A stretch of DNA of 64,000 bases from a virus: the IMG/VR virus record IMGVR_UViG_3300023242_000003, positions 1-64,000 of that record; one strand, written 5' to 3'. Of the stretch, positions 24,413-33,800 are shown piece after piece (within the stretch, counting starts at the first letter, position 1; each line of letters begins with the position of its first letter). Below the pieces are notes generated by a model. That model was not told the DNA's origin. It saw only the letters and a program-made list of their open reading frames with translations, and searched no databases. A program made the position numbers and the translations under genes.

Positions 24413-24425
24413 GTTCGTATATTTG
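24395..24425 (+). promoter_or_regulatory. Bacteroidetes-type promoter of the HD/dUTPase/IMPDH group
   Basis: TTG (24395-24397), 20 nt, then TATATTTG (24418-24425) fits TTG-N20-TAnnTTTG. It precedes nucleotide-metabolism genes, which are expected to be early. Confidence 0.7.
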
Positions 24426-24460
24426 TAAAAAATATATAACACATTTAAACAAAAAAAACA

Positions 24461-25030
24461 ATGTCTTTAGAACAAGAAAAAATCGTTGCTAACACAAAAA
24501 AATATTTTGATACTGCAACAAAATTAGGTTTCATGAACAATGAGTTGATGACCTTCTTAGGTGAAGCTTTTATCAAAGCGCCAGCATCTACCATGGAATC
24601 ATTACACAACGCTTTTGAAGGTGGTCTTATTGACCATTCATTAAGAGTGGCACAGTATGCTGTGTTAATAAACAAAGCCTTACCAGAATCTGAACAAGTA
24701 GACCAAGCATCTTTGCTTAAGGTTTGTCTGTTACATCAAATAGGTAAGACCAACCTATACACGCCATGTGCTTCTGAATGGCACCGTAAGAATCAAGGTA
24801 AGATGTATGAATTCAATGAGGATTTAGTGTCTATGCGAGTAAGTGAACGTAGTCTTTATTATGCTTTATCCCATGGTATTTTATTCAATGAAGAAGAATA
24901 CGCTGCTATTATTATGTTTGATAAAAAAGATGATAAAATGGCTGAATACCATAATACCATCTTAGGTGAGTTATTAAAAATGGGTAATACGTTTGCTATT
25001 AAACATGAAAAAAACAAAGCTAGTAAATAA
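24461..25030 (+). CDS. HD-domain-like phosphohydrolase with altered HD motif
   Basis: This 189-residue protein has the order expected of HD enzymes: [18 protein letters not shown] (first His, about residue 52), [16 protein letters not shown] (about 85-100) and YALSHGIL (third His region). HD hydrolases act on nucleotides using a metal held by the His-Asp pair. Here the usual LLHDIGK reads LLHQIGK, so the metal-ligand Asp is Gln and activity is doubtful. It leads an early-type group (HD protein, dUTPase, GMPR/IMPDH) behind a host-type promoter and overlaps the dUTPase start by one base (TAATG). A nucleotide-related or regulatory role is likely. Confidence 0.6.
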   Translation: MSLEQEKIVANTKKYFDTATKLGFMNNELMTFLGEAFIKAPASTMESLHNAFEGGLIDHSLRVAQYAVLINKALPESEQVDQASLLKVCLLHQIGKTNLYTPCASEWHRKNQGKMYEFNEDLVSMRVSERSLYYALSHGILFNEEEYAAIIMFDKKDDKMAEYHNTILGELLKMGNTFAIKHEKNKASK

Positions 25031-25611
25031 TGGTGATAGTTGAAAAAATGAGAGCAAGACTTTTAGAAGTCGTAGACCCAAACAATCCTTATTCGCAAGA
25101 AGATTTCGATAACGAATTTGCTAGTAATTTGTCAACCATTACTGTTGATGAAGATTATTATAAAATAAAACTAAGCTTTTTAAATAAATCAACCAATGAA
25201 GACCCACAGTACGAAACTGTTGGGTCATCTGGTTTTGATTTAAGGGCTAATTTAATTGGAAAATTAGTAATACCATCTGGTAAAAGAGAAATAGTACCAA
25301 CTGGATTATTTTTTGAAATCCCAGAAAGTTTTGAAATTCAAATAAGACCACGTAGTGGTTTGGCTGCTAAAAACGGGGTGACTGTTTTAAATACACCTGG
25401 AACTATAGATGCGGATTATAGAGGTGAAATAAAAATTATATTAATCAATCTAGGTAGTGAAGATTTTATAGTTAACCATGGTGATAGAATAGCGCAAGGG
25501 GTTGTAGCGGCTGTAAGTGCAAAAAACATTATTAAATTAACAAAGGTTAATGAAATCTCCGTAAATACACAACGTGGTGAAGGTGGTTTCGGTTCAACTG
25601 GTTTAAACTAA
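25030..25611 (+). CDS. dut: dUTP pyrophosphatase (trimeric dUTPase)
   Basis: A 193-residue enzyme. After a 48-residue extension the five conserved motifs appear in order: [10 protein letters not shown] (1), [13 protein letters not shown] (2), [17 protein letters not shown] (3, with the catalytic Asp in TIDADYRG), [10 protein letters not shown] (4) and the C-terminal arm [10 protein letters not shown] (5). It hydrolyses dUTP to dUMP, preventing uracil incorporation and feeding dTMP synthesis. The N-terminal extension is unusual for the family and of unknown use. It is translationally coupled to the HD gene and followed six bases later by the fractured IMPDH/GMPR gene. Confidence 0.95.
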   Translation: MVIVEKMRARLLEVVDPNNPYSQEDFDNEFASNLSTITVDEDYYKIKLSFLNKSTNEDPQYETVGSSGFDLRANLIGKLVIPSGKREIVPTGLFFEIPESFEIQIRPRSGLAAKNGVTVLNTPGTIDADYRGEIKIILINLGSEDFIVNHGDRIAQGVVAAVSAKNIIKLTKVNEISVNTQRGEGGFGSTGLN

Positions 25612-25616
25612 ACAAC

Positions 25617-26390
25617 ATGATAAATAAATTTGATTTTAACGATATATTAATTAAACCAAGTAAAACGTCTGATATAAAAAGTAGACAAGATATAAACCCA
25701 AGACGAACATTTTTTTTACCGCTTATAACTGCACCTATGGATACAGTTATAAGTGAGAAAAACAAGTTGATTTACTCTAATCTAAACATAATTACATGTT
25801 TACCTAGAGGTGAAAAAAATAATAGTGATTTTGAATCTTATTCATTGCGAGAAATAGAAGAAGAATTAAACTCTAAACGTTTAAAATCAAATGGATTTTA
25901 TTTAATAGATATAGCTAATGGTCATATGTCAAGATTAATCACCGTCACTAAAAAAATTAAAAGAACTTTACCTAAAGTTACATTAATGGTTGGTAATGTT
26001 GCTAACCCAGAAACTTATGTTGAGCTATCTAACGCTGGTGCCGATTATATTAGGGTTGGTATTGGTAACGGTGGTGGTTGTTTTGTTGGTGAAACAAAAG
26101 TAATAACAAAAGATGGTGAAAAAGACATTAAAGATATTATAATTGATGATTTAGTTTTAACACACACTGGTGAATTTAAACTAGTATCTAGTACTTTAGC
26201 TTATCCAACTAGTGAATCATTAATAAAAATAAATGAAACAATTTCAACTAAAAAACATGAATATTACGTTGTAAATAAAAAATTTTCTAATTTAGTTAAT
26301 GATAATAATATTCATGAATATGCCGAATGGTTAAGTGCCGATTTACTAACTAAAGAATATTTTTTATTGGAATACGTAACTAATGTCTGA
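25617..26390 (+). CDS. IMP dehydrogenase/GMP reductase, N-terminal half fused to split-intein N part
   Basis: Residues 1-154 are the first half of a GuaB/GuaC TIM barrel (FDFNDILIKPSKTSDIKSR, PLITAPMDTVISEKN, VGNVANPETYVELSNAGADY, RVGIGNGGG). At Cys155 the frame becomes a split intein: CFVGETKVITKDGEKDIKDI, then KHEYYVVNKK and NDNNIHEYAEWLSAD. This closely follows the natural IMPDH-1 split intein (pattern CFVPGT...KHEFYV...NEDNIH). The stop at 26388-26390 ends the N precursor. The C half is encoded after a free-standing endonuclease gene. Joined exteins total about 331 residues without CBS domains, closer to GMP reductase than to full IMPDH. Confidence 0.88.
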   Translation: MINKFDFNDILIKPSKTSDIKSRQDINPRRTFFLPLITAPMDTVISEKNKLIYSNLNIITCLPRGEKNNSDFESYSLREIEEELNSKRLKSNGFYLIDIANGHMSRLITVTKKIKRTLPKVTLMVGNVANPETYVELSNAGADYIRVGIGNGGGCFVGETKVITKDGEKDIKDIIIDDLVLTHTGEFKLVSSTLAYPTSESLIKINETISTKKHEYYVVNKKFSNLVNDNNIHEYAEWLSADLLTKEYFLLEYVTNV

Positions 26391-26408
26391 CCTTTTAATT
26401 AGTTCGAC

Positions 26409-26424
26409 ATATTTATAATTAAAG
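26409..26424 (+). promoter_or_regulatory. Phage promoter-like motif inside the fractured gene
   Basis: ATATTTATAATTAAAG lies 2 nt before the endonuclease ATG, between the stop of the N half and the endonuclease. It gives the endonuclease and the C half their own promoter. Confidence 0.45.
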
Positions 26425-26426
26425 AT

Positions 26427-27452
26427 ATGTTAAAAGAAAAATTTAATGAGGGTAATAAATGTTTAGAATGTGGTGTTGTATTTAAAAAAGACACTAATAA
26501 TAAAAATTATTTATCTTTCATAAGTCATTTAAAAAAAGACCATAATATTAGTAATAGTGAATATTATTTAAAACATTATTTGAATAATAAAATAGTTTTA
26601 TGTGGTTGTGGTTGTGGTAAAAAAACTAATTATTTTAAAGGTAAATTTTTAAAATATTATTCTAATCATAAAAATTTTATTACCCCATCTGAAGATACTT
26701 TATTTAAAGTAAATAAATCAAAAAAAGAGTATAATAATATTGACAATTTAATAAAAAAAACTGGTATTAGTTTTGAGACAATAAATAGAACATTCGATGA
26801 GTTTATAAGGTTAGAAAAACCAATTAGTGTTTTGAGTAAAGATTTATTTATAGATTTTAGAACATTAAAAAGTTATTGGTTTAAATTAGGTCTTATTAAA
26901 AATAAAGAAGAATTTAAGCGAATCTCTTTAAAATCTAAAGTTAAGTGGATGGTAAACCCACTTAAACCTAACGATACAATTATCAATATTCTAAATGAAA
27001 ATATTTTAATTTTAAAAAAAGAATTAGAGAGTAAAGAGAAATTAACGTTTAATGATATTATAACAATAATAGGTGTTGATGTTAATAAAAATTTTTTAAG
27101 TTTTTATTTAAAAGAAAAATTATCATATAATGAGATTAAAAAAATAAAATTTATTAAACAAAGTCAGATTGAAATTGAGTTTCAAAACGTTTTAAAATTT
27201 TATTTCGGCAAATCAATTACTGGTTCTTTTGAATTAGATGGTAGAGTTTTCGACTATAAGTTAGGTAATAAAATATTAATAGAGTTAGATGGTGAATATT
27301 GGCACTCTAAAGAAGAAGCTAAAAAAAATGATTTATTAAAAAATAAGATAGCTGAAAAAAATAAATTAATATTAATAAGAGTTAATGATAAAGAGGTTAA
27401 ATCTTTAGGGTTTATTAATAAATTAAAAAAAATATATGATGAATTTAAATAA
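26427..27452 (+). CDS. Free-standing Vsr-like homing endonuclease inside the split-intein locus
   Basis: A 341-residue protein. The N-terminus has zinc-binding modules (CLECGVVFKKDTNNK, HLKKDHN, LCGCGCGKKTNYF). The middle has helix-turn-helix type segments for target recognition (NLIKKTGISFETINRTFDEF, EFKRISLKSKVKW). The C-terminus is a Vsr/MutH-like nuclease core: FELDGRVFDYKLGNKILIEL then DGEYWHSKEEAKKND, with D and E-L-D-G-x-Y-W-H and a final 'KLILIRVNDKEV' strand. The same nuclease family was reported in fractured phage genes with split inteins. It presumably cuts unoccupied IMPDH/GMPR genes so that the split-intein locus spreads. Confidence 0.85.
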   Translation: MLKEKFNEGNKCLECGVVFKKDTNNKNYLSFISHLKKDHNISNSEYYLKHYLNNKIVLCGCGCGKKTNYFKGKFLKYYSNHKNFITPSEDTLFKVNKSKKEYNNIDNLIKKTGISFETINRTFDEFIRLEKPISVLSKDLFIDFRTLKSYWFKLGLIKNKEEFKRISLKSKVKWMVNPLKPNDTIINILNENILILKKELESKEKLTFNDIITIIGVDVNKNFLSFYLKEKLSYNEIKKIKFIKQSQIEIEFQNVLKFYFGKSITGSFELDGRVFDYKLGNKILIELDGEYWHSKEEAKKNDLLKNKIAEKNKLILIRVNDKEVKSLGFINKLKKIYDEFK

Positions 27453-28107
27453 ATATAGGTTAATAGAAATTTCTACTATTGAGGAAATTAATAATGATAA
27501 TTATGAAATGGTTTATGATTTAACTATTGAGGATAATGAGTCATACACAGCTAATAAAAATATAGTTCATAACTGTTCAACAACTGTACATACAGGTGTT
27601 GGTTACCCTATGGGGTCCTTGGTTCAAGAATGTTACGAACTTTCATGTACTTTAGATAAACCAGCCAAAATTGTTGCTGATGGTGGTATGCAGAATTATA
27701 GTGATATAATTAAAGCATTGGCTTTAGGTGCTGATTTTGTTATGATTGGTAGTTTATTTAATAAAGCTATAGAATCATGTGGTGATAACTATTTGTGGAA
27801 ACATATCAAGGTGTCTCAAAATATAGCTGAAAAAGCTTACAAATTAAAAATACCTGTTTATAAAAAATTTAGAGGTATGAGTACTAAAGAAGTTCAAAAG
27901 AAATGGGGTAAAGTTGTTCCAACTACGTCTGAAGGCGTTATTCGATATAGAAAAGTTGAATATACGTTACAACAATGGACAAATAATTTTGAAGATTATT
28001 TGCGTTCAGCCATGAGTTATTCTAACGCTAAAAATTTGATAGATTTTATTGGTAAAGCAGAAATAATAAAAATAACGGATAACGCTTATAACAGATTTAA
28101 AAAATGA
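27436..28107 (+). CDS. IMP dehydrogenase/GMP reductase, C-terminal half preceded by split-intein C part
   Basis: Residues 1-46 form the intein C part (EISTIEEINNDNYEMVYDLT ... NESYTANKNIVHN), ending in His-Asn. Cys47 is both the +1 splice residue and, by alignment with GPGSVCTTR of GuaC, the catalytic Cys. The extein continues CSTTVHTGVGYPMGSLVQEC, IVADGGMQNYSDIIKALALG and ADFVMIGSLF, giving the phosphate-binding loops of the barrel, and ends LIDFIGKAEI...NRFKK. TGVGYP favours GMP reductase over IMPDH. ATG 27436 or 27439 lies within the end of the endonuclease gene. The stop overlaps the next gene (ATGA). Confidence 0.87.
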   Translation: MMNLNKYRLIEISTIEEINNDNYEMVYDLTIEDNESYTANKNIVHNCSTTVHTGVGYPMGSLVQECYELSCTLDKPAKIVADGGMQNYSDIIKALALGADFVMIGSLFNKAIESCGDNYLWKHIKVSQNIAEKAYKLKIPVYKKFRGMSTKEVQKKWGKVVPTTSEGVIRYRKVEYTLQQWTNNFEDYLRSAMSYSNAKNLIDFIGKAEIIKITDNAYNRFKK

Positions 28108-29753
28108 TAACGGTAATATATTGTACTAGAGAAAGTAAACCAGAACATAAAGAACATCTAATTAAGACTTCTGGACTCCATAAACACATCGAGGTAATCG
28201 AAATAATCAATAATGGTGAATCACTAACTCAAATATATAATCGTGGGTTAAAACAAGCTAAAAACGATATCGTTGTGTTTTGTCATGATGACTTAACTGT
28301 TGAAACCAATCAATGGGGTAAAAAACTAATCAAAATGTTTGAAAAAAACCCAGAATTTGGTATTATAGGTGTTGCTGGGTCTAAAAACATGCCAGTATCT
28401 GGTCAGTGGTGGGAAAACCCTAAAAAAATGTATGGTCGTGTCGCACACACACACGAAGGTAAAACTTGGTTATCTGCTTATTCCGATGACTTAGGTCAAA
28501 TACTGGAAGAAGTGGTTGTTTGTGATGGTGTTTGGTTTGCGTTAGACAAAACGAGAATTAAAAAAGAATTTAACGAAAATGTAGAAGGATTTCATTTTTA
28601 CGATGTAACCTTTGCGTTCGAAAATTATTTAGAAGGTGTTAAGATTGGCGTTACCACAGCTATCAGAATCAACCATCAATCTATCGGTATGACTAATGAA
28701 GCTTGGGATAAAAATAGAACTGACTTTTCGGAAACCTACCAAGGACATTTGCCAGCTAACATAAAGAGAGTATTAAGAAAGGGTGAAAAATTAAATGTCC
28801 TTATTGGTTGTTTGAGTTTTGCCAATTTTACTGGTTCCGAACTTTATGTTTTTGAATTAGCTAAACAATTAGTAAAAAAAGGTTGTGAGGTTAGTGTATG
28901 TTCGAATATTGGTATGCCATTGGCTGGTTTAGCTAAATCTATTGGTATTAAAATGTATAGTTTACAAGAACCTCCTGGTTTTAAGTTAGGTGATGGTAAA
29001 TGGTTATTAAAGTCTCCTCAAGGTGATGTAGTTTCACAAGAAAATACGCTATATAATATTTCAAAAATTAATTTTGATATTGTTCACTTAAACCATAAAC
29101 CAGTAACCGAACACTTACTAAGACTGTATCCAAATACGCCAGTTATTTGTTCAATTCATTCAGAAGTTATATCATTAGAAGAACCAGTTATTTCTGAGTC
29201 TATTAAACAATATATTGCTATTAGGCAAGAAATAAAAGACCATATCATAAATTCGTTTGGTGTTCCAGAGGACAAGGTTTGTGTTATTCATAACCCTATC
29301 GATGGTGATAAATTTAAAATCACTAATTCAAACGAAAAACGTGAAAAGAAAAGAATCCTTTTTGTTGGTACAATTGATTACCTTAGAAAAAATACTATAC
29401 AAGAACTTATAAATAAAACCAAAGAAGAAAATCAAGAACTTTGGATTGTTGGTAAGAAAAACGACAAGTATTTAGATGAAACGATAAACAATCAAGAACA
29501 TGTTAGTTATTTTGAACCGACAGCTAATATTGAAAAATTCATTCATCAATGTGATGAAACAGCTGGTATTCTTTTAGGTAGAACAACAATTGAAGGTTGG
29601 ATGTGTGGTAAAGCTGGTTGGATTTATGATGTTGATTCTAGTGGAAATGTTTTAAGTCAAAAACTACACCCTGTTCCAGAAGACATTGTTAAATTTGATA
29701 GTAAGTCAATTACGGCAGAAATAATAGAAGAATACAAAAAAATATTAGAATAA
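28104..29753 (+). CDS. Two-domain glycosyltransferase (GT2-like plus GT4-like)
   Basis: A 549-residue protein. Residues 1-225 are a GT-A domain: MITVIYCTRESKPEHKE, LTQIYNRGLKQAKNDIVVFC then HDDLTVE (the metal-binding Asp pair), and GIIGVAGSKNMPVSGQWW. Residues 229-549 are a GT-B/GT4 domain: LNVLIGCLSFANFTGSELYV, VICSIHSEVISLEEP, VIHNPIDGDKFKI, RILFVGTIDYLRKNT and ILLGRTTIEGWMCGK. Such fusions make two successive sugar transfers. It starts within the stop of the GMPR C half (ATGA), ends within the start of the next glycosyltransferase, and so is part of one translated series. The acceptor (virion protein, DNA or host glycan) is unknown. Confidence 0.8.
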   Translation: MITVIYCTRESKPEHKEHLIKTSGLHKHIEVIEIINNGESLTQIYNRGLKQAKNDIVVFCHDDLTVETNQWGKKLIKMFEKNPEFGIIGVAGSKNMPVSGQWWENPKKMYGRVAHTHEGKTWLSAYSDDLGQILEEVVVCDGVWFALDKTRIKKEFNENVEGFHFYDVTFAFENYLEGVKIGVTTAIRINHQSIGMTNEAWDKNRTDFSETYQGHLPANIKRVLRKGEKLNVLIGCLSFANFTGSELYVFELAKQLVKKGCEVSVCSNIGMPLAGLAKSIGIKMYSLQEPPGFKLGDGKWLLKSPQGDVVSQENTLYNISKINFDIVHLNHKPVTEHLLRLYPNTPVICSIHSEVISLEEPVISESIKQYIAIRQEIKDHIINSFGVPEDKVCVIHNPIDGDKFKITNSNEKREKKRILFVGTIDYLRKNTIQELINKTKEENQELWIVGKKNDKYLDETINNQEHVSYFEPTANIEKFIHQCDETAGILLGRTTIEGWMCGKAGWIYDVDSSGNVLSQKLHPVPEDIVKFDSKSITAEIIEEYKKILE

Positions 29754-30475
29754 TGGAAGGTATTACGGTGATATTGAATGGTTTTAAAAGACCACAATTC
29801 CTAAAACAACAGATTGATACTATAAACAATCAAACGGTTAAACCGAAAGAAATTATGTTATGGCAAAACAACGTAGAAGGTTTTGATTCAGAATTAACAG
29901 ATTCAATCACAACTGCTTCGTGTAATAAAAACTTAGGTGTGTGGGCAAGATTTGCATTTGCACTTAACGCTAAAACAGAATATGTTTGTGTTTTTGATGA
30001 TGACACCATACCAGGTAAAATGTGGTTTGAAAATTGTTTAAACACAATGGAGACGCATGAAGGGTTGTTAGGGACGATTGGTTTGGTTTATAATAACGAA
30101 GACGGTTACTTACCTAATGTTAGACACGGTTGGGATAATCCTAATTTAAAACCCATTAGAGTTGATATAGTTGGTCATGCTTGGTTTTTTAAAAGAGAGT
30201 GGTTATCAACATATTGGAGAGAATTACCACCAGATGGTTTTGATTTCGTAGGTGAAGATATGCACTTTTCATACATGTTACAAAAATACTTAGGTTTAAA
30301 TACGTATGTACCACCTCACCCACCACACGTCCCAGAAATGTGGGGTAGTACAAAGGGATGGGAAATGGGAACCGAAAAAAATGGTTTATCATTGGTGCCA
30401 GCAAATATTAACAAAATGAATGAGTATTACAAACATTTGGTACATAATGGGTTTAATATTATAAATTCAAAGTAA
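29753..30475 (+). CDS. GT2-like glycosyltransferase
   Basis: A 240-residue GT-A fold protein: GITVILNGFKRPQFLKQQID (nucleotide-binding strand-helix), KNLGVWARFAFALNAKTEYV then CVFDDDTIPGKMW with the DDD metal site, and VGHAWFFKREWLS plus FDFVGEDMHFSYML as acceptor-side elements. It overlaps the preceding gene by one base (TAATG) and is followed 11 nt later by a GT-D type gene. One of eight glycan-related genes between 22.6 and 38.8 kb. Confidence 0.8.
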   Translation: MEGITVILNGFKRPQFLKQQIDTINNQTVKPKEIMLWQNNVEGFDSELTDSITTASCNKNLGVWARFAFALNAKTEYVCVFDDDTIPGKMWFENCLNTMETHEGLLGTIGLVYNNEDGYLPNVRHGWDNPNLKPIRVDIVGHAWFFKREWLSTYWRELPPDGFDFVGEDMHFSYMLQKYLGLNTYVPPHPPHVPEMWGSTKGWEMGTEKNGLSLVPANINKMNEYYKHLVHNGFNIINSK

Positions 30476-30485
30476 AAAAAAATAT

Positions 30486-31214
<729 letters not shown>

Positions 31215-31215
31215 A

Positions 31216-31824
31216 ATGGGAAACATTAATTTAGGGTATTATACGGTAACACATGAGACTACTGGTGGTGTGTGTGTAGATGTTGGGTGTAATTTAGGTG
31301 ATTTCACTGACAAATATAAAAAACATTTTAAGAAAATATATTTTATAGAGCCTCAAAAACAATTATTTGATAATCTAATAACAAGGTTTGAGTTAGATGA
31401 AAACATTTACGGTTTTAATTTAGCTGCGTGGTCAATTTCAGATATTGAGTTAGAATTAGTTGGTCATAGTAACAATGACCATGGGTCTGTTGGTGTTAAA
31501 AGCGAATTATTAAATAGTGATTGGGGTGATAATGTTGTGAATAAAGTTAAATCTGTAGATATCAACACATTATTCGGTAAAATAAATGAAAAATATATTG
31601 ACTACATGAAAATTGATTGTGAAAATTCAGAATATGAATTTTTATTAAATAAAGATTTGTCTAATATAGGTTATATTGGGATAGAATTACACAATCAAAT
31701 GGGTATAGGTAAATATACAAGTTTAATTGATTGGATTCAAGTTACGCACGAATTAGTTAATGGTGATTTAACCTACAAGGTTAATTGGAATAATGAAGTA
31801 CTTTTTAAAAATAAAATAAAATGA
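31216..31824 (+). CDS. FkbM-family methyltransferase
   Basis: A 202-residue SAM-dependent methyltransferase with motif I VCVDVGCNLGDFTDKY (residues 15-30), IYFIEPQKQLFDNL (acidic residue for the SAM ribose), 'VNKVKSVDINTLFG' and the FkbM-type DYMKIDCENSEYEFL then IGIELHNQ. FkbM enzymes methylate sugar hydroxyls in glycans and antibiotics. It lies between glycosyltransferases and WecB, so it probably caps or decorates the same glycan. Its start follows an ATAA repeat; its stop overlaps the wecB start. Confidence 0.85.
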   Translation: MGNINLGYYTVTHETTGGVCVDVGCNLGDFTDKYKKHFKKIYFIEPQKQLFDNLITRFELDENIYGFNLAAWSISDIELELVGHSNNDHGSVGVKSELLNSDWGDNVVNKVKSVDINTLFGKINEKYIDYMKIDCENSEYEFLLNKDLSNIGYIGIELHNQMGIGKYTSLIDWIQVTHELVNGDLTYKVNWNNEVLFKNKIK

Positions 31825-32819
31825 TTTTATTAACTTACGGTACTCGACCAGAATTCATCAAAATTAAACCTTTGATTGACGAAATGGAAAAAGAAAATAT
31901 TCCATTTAAAATATTATTTACTGGTCAACATAAAACAATCTCAAACGGTATATTTGATTATTATTTAAGTGGATTAGACTATGGTAAAAATAGATTAGAC
32001 AGTATTATAATGAACTGTATGAATATACCAGATGAGTTTTTAAATGACATAACACACATTTTAGTACAAGGTGATACAACATCAGTTACGGGTTTAGCGT
32101 TATCTGCTTTACATAGACAAATCCCTGTTATCCATTTAGAGGCTGGTTTAAGGACTTATGATACCGAAAACCCATATCCAGAAGAGAACAACAGAAGAAT
32201 CGTTTCTACGATAGCTAAAGTGCATCTATGTCCTACTGAATTAAACCGTAAAAACCTAGAGAGCGAGCATACGTTAGGTGATATCTATGTTGTTGGAAAT
32301 ACTGTGTTGGATAATTTAATCCATTACAAAGACAAATGTGAATACACAGATAAAGTTTTAGTTACGCTTCACAGACGTGAAAACCATGACCAAATCGATT
32401 TATGGTTTAATGAAATCAATAAATTGGCAAAAGAAAACCCAGAACTTGAGTTTATTTTGCCAATTCACCCAAACCCTAATGTTTTAAAACACAAAGATAT
32501 TTTAACGAACGTCACAGTTATCGAACCAATGACACATTCTAATTTATTAGAGTTGTTGGTTAAAACAAAAATAGTAATCACAGATAGTGGGGGTCTTCAA
32601 GAAGAATGTTCTTTCTTTAATAAAAAATGTTTGGTATGTAGAAAAATTACTGAAAGACCAGAATCTATTGGTTTAAGTAGTTATATGGTAATTGAACCTA
32701 GTGATTTAAAACCAAGTTTCGATTCTCAAATAAAGGAATATATTATCGATGTTGAATCACCATATGGGGATGGTGGTTCATCGAAAAAAATAATTGAAAT
32801 TTTTAAAAAAATATTATAA
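31821..32819 (+). CDS. wecB: UDP-N-acetylglucosamine 2-epimerase (WecB-like)
   Basis: This 332-residue GT-B fold epimerase has ILLTYGTRPEFIKIKPLIDE, then LVQGDTTSVTGLALSALHRQ, VIHLEAGLRTYDTENPYPEE, NRRIVSTIAKVHLCPT, VTLHRRENHD and ITDSGGLQEECSFFNKKCLV. All signature segments of WecB/MnaA are present. It interconverts UDP-GlcNAc and UDP-ManNAc. A phage copy suggests that ManNAc-type donor sugar is made for the neighbouring transferases. It overlaps the methyltransferase stop (ATGA) and the next gene (TAATG). Length is slightly below the usual 370 residues, mainly at the C-terminus. Confidence 0.92.
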   Translation: MILLTYGTRPEFIKIKPLIDEMEKENIPFKILFTGQHKTISNGIFDYYLSGLDYGKNRLDSIIMNCMNIPDEFLNDITHILVQGDTTSVTGLALSALHRQIPVIHLEAGLRTYDTENPYPEENNRRIVSTIAKVHLCPTELNRKNLESEHTLGDIYVVGNTVLDNLIHYKDKCEYTDKVLVTLHRRENHDQIDLWFNEINKLAKENPELEFILPIHPNPNVLKHKDILTNVTVIEPMTHSNLLELLVKTKIVITDSGGLQEECSFFNKKCLVCRKITERPESIGLSSYMVIEPSDLKPSFDSQIKEYIIDVESPYGDGGSSKKIIEIFKKIL

Positions 32820-33757
32820 TGGGTATTAAAAAATGGATGGGTATTTTATCGTTATCGTTAAGTAACGTTGAAAAAAATGCTCTTAGTCAAATAGGTGGAG
32901 CGTTAAGTGATGATGTTTCACAATCTTGTAGGTTAACTCAAGGACAATTAGCTGATTCATTAATCAACGGTGAAATAACACAAGAAGTTTTAAATTTAAA
33001 ATGGCGAACATATAAAATACTTAAAGCAAGTGAAGGTGTTACAGCTAAAATTATTGGTTACGATAATGATGGTATGCCAATTACTAAAGTAATAAAACGA
33101 AATAATAAAAAAGCTCTTAAAAAAGTTAAAGTTGATGAAGTAGATACTTTTATTGTTGAAATGGTTATTGATAATAGTGAAATTTCTTCTGGAAGCAATC
33201 AAGTTATGAATAATGAATATGTGAGTATTTACGACCAAGTTAATATAAATCATGGTGATGATGGTGAAATAATTAGTGCTAGCCATGGCGAAATAGATGG
33301 TTTAGAGTACTTTGCGACAAACAAAGCGGGAAAACCTATTAAAATAATTAGAAACGAAGCCTCTAGTTTTTCGATAGAAAACTTTACAAAAAAATTAGTC
33401 GTTAGAAAAATAAGTAAAACAAAAAAAATGTTGGAGTTTTATGTTAGTGTTTATCCAGATGAATATAACAGAACTAGTCGTTTATTTATTAGCGCTATAA
33501 AAAAAGCTATTGAAAACCCACAACATTCTAACATGTTAAATTTTAAATCTGTTGAGTTTGTAACGTATAAATCTTTAGGTGTTTCTGATTTTTTAGAATT
33601 TGAATACGAAATCGAATCTTTTGATAAAATTATAGAGTTTAATGGGTCATATGTTATTAAGTTCATCGCCAACACTATAGTAAACGGTAAAGACATAATG
33701 GAGGGACACAGAGTGGAAGAACTCGATAAAAAATATGCTGATAAAACTAAAAAATAA
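32819..33757 (+). CDS. Hypothetical protein, unknown function
   Basis: A 312-residue protein starting MGIKKWMGILSLSLSNVEKN. The N-terminus is mildly hydrophobic but not a convincing signal peptide. The body alternates Lys-rich and acidic stretches (ISKTKKMLEFYVSVYPDEYN, FLEFEYEIESFDKIIEFNG). No catalytic motif is seen. It is coupled to wecB by a TAATG overlap and precedes a phage promoter motif and phoH. It may be structural or part of the glycan group; I do not recognise the family. Confidence 0.5.
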   Translation: MGIKKWMGILSLSLSNVEKNALSQIGGALSDDVSQSCRLTQGQLADSLINGEITQEVLNLKWRTYKILKASEGVTAKIIGYDNDGMPITKVIKRNNKKALKKVKVDEVDTFIVEMVIDNSEISSGSNQVMNNEYVSIYDQVNINHGDDGEIISASHGEIDGLEYFATNKAGKPIKIIRNEASSFSIENFTKKLVVRKISKTKKMLEFYVSVYPDEYNRTSRLFISAIKKAIENPQHSNMLNFKSVEFVTYKSLGVSDFLEFEYEIESFDKIIEFNGSYVIKFIANTIVNGKDIMEGHRVEELDKKYADKTKK

Positions 33758-33777
33758 AATAATTGATAATATGAGCT

Positions 33778-33794
33778 ATATTTATTAATAAAAC
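33778..33794 (+). promoter_or_regulatory. Phage promoter-like motif of phoH
   Basis: ATATTTATTAATAAAAC lies 6 nt before ATG 33801. It is a variant of the recurrent motif with one extra base. Confidence 0.5.
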
Positions 33795-33800
33795 AAATTT

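Larger units (their letters stand above)
26079..27573 (+). mobile_element. Split intein with intervening homing endonuclease gene
   Basis: The intein N half runs 26079-26387 (Cys1 to the stop). The C half runs 27436-27573 and ends VHN before Cys+1. The 26427-27452 endonuclease gene lies between and overlaps the C-half start by 17 nt. This is the fractured-gene arrangement known from metagenomic phage IMPDH, gp41 and NrdA loci. Confidence 0.88.

Noticed and set aside
33000-33290. Minus-strand Ile/Asn/Phe-rich frame inside the 312-residue gene
   Set aside because: It is an antisense artefact of an AT-rich coding gene, with no supporting signal.
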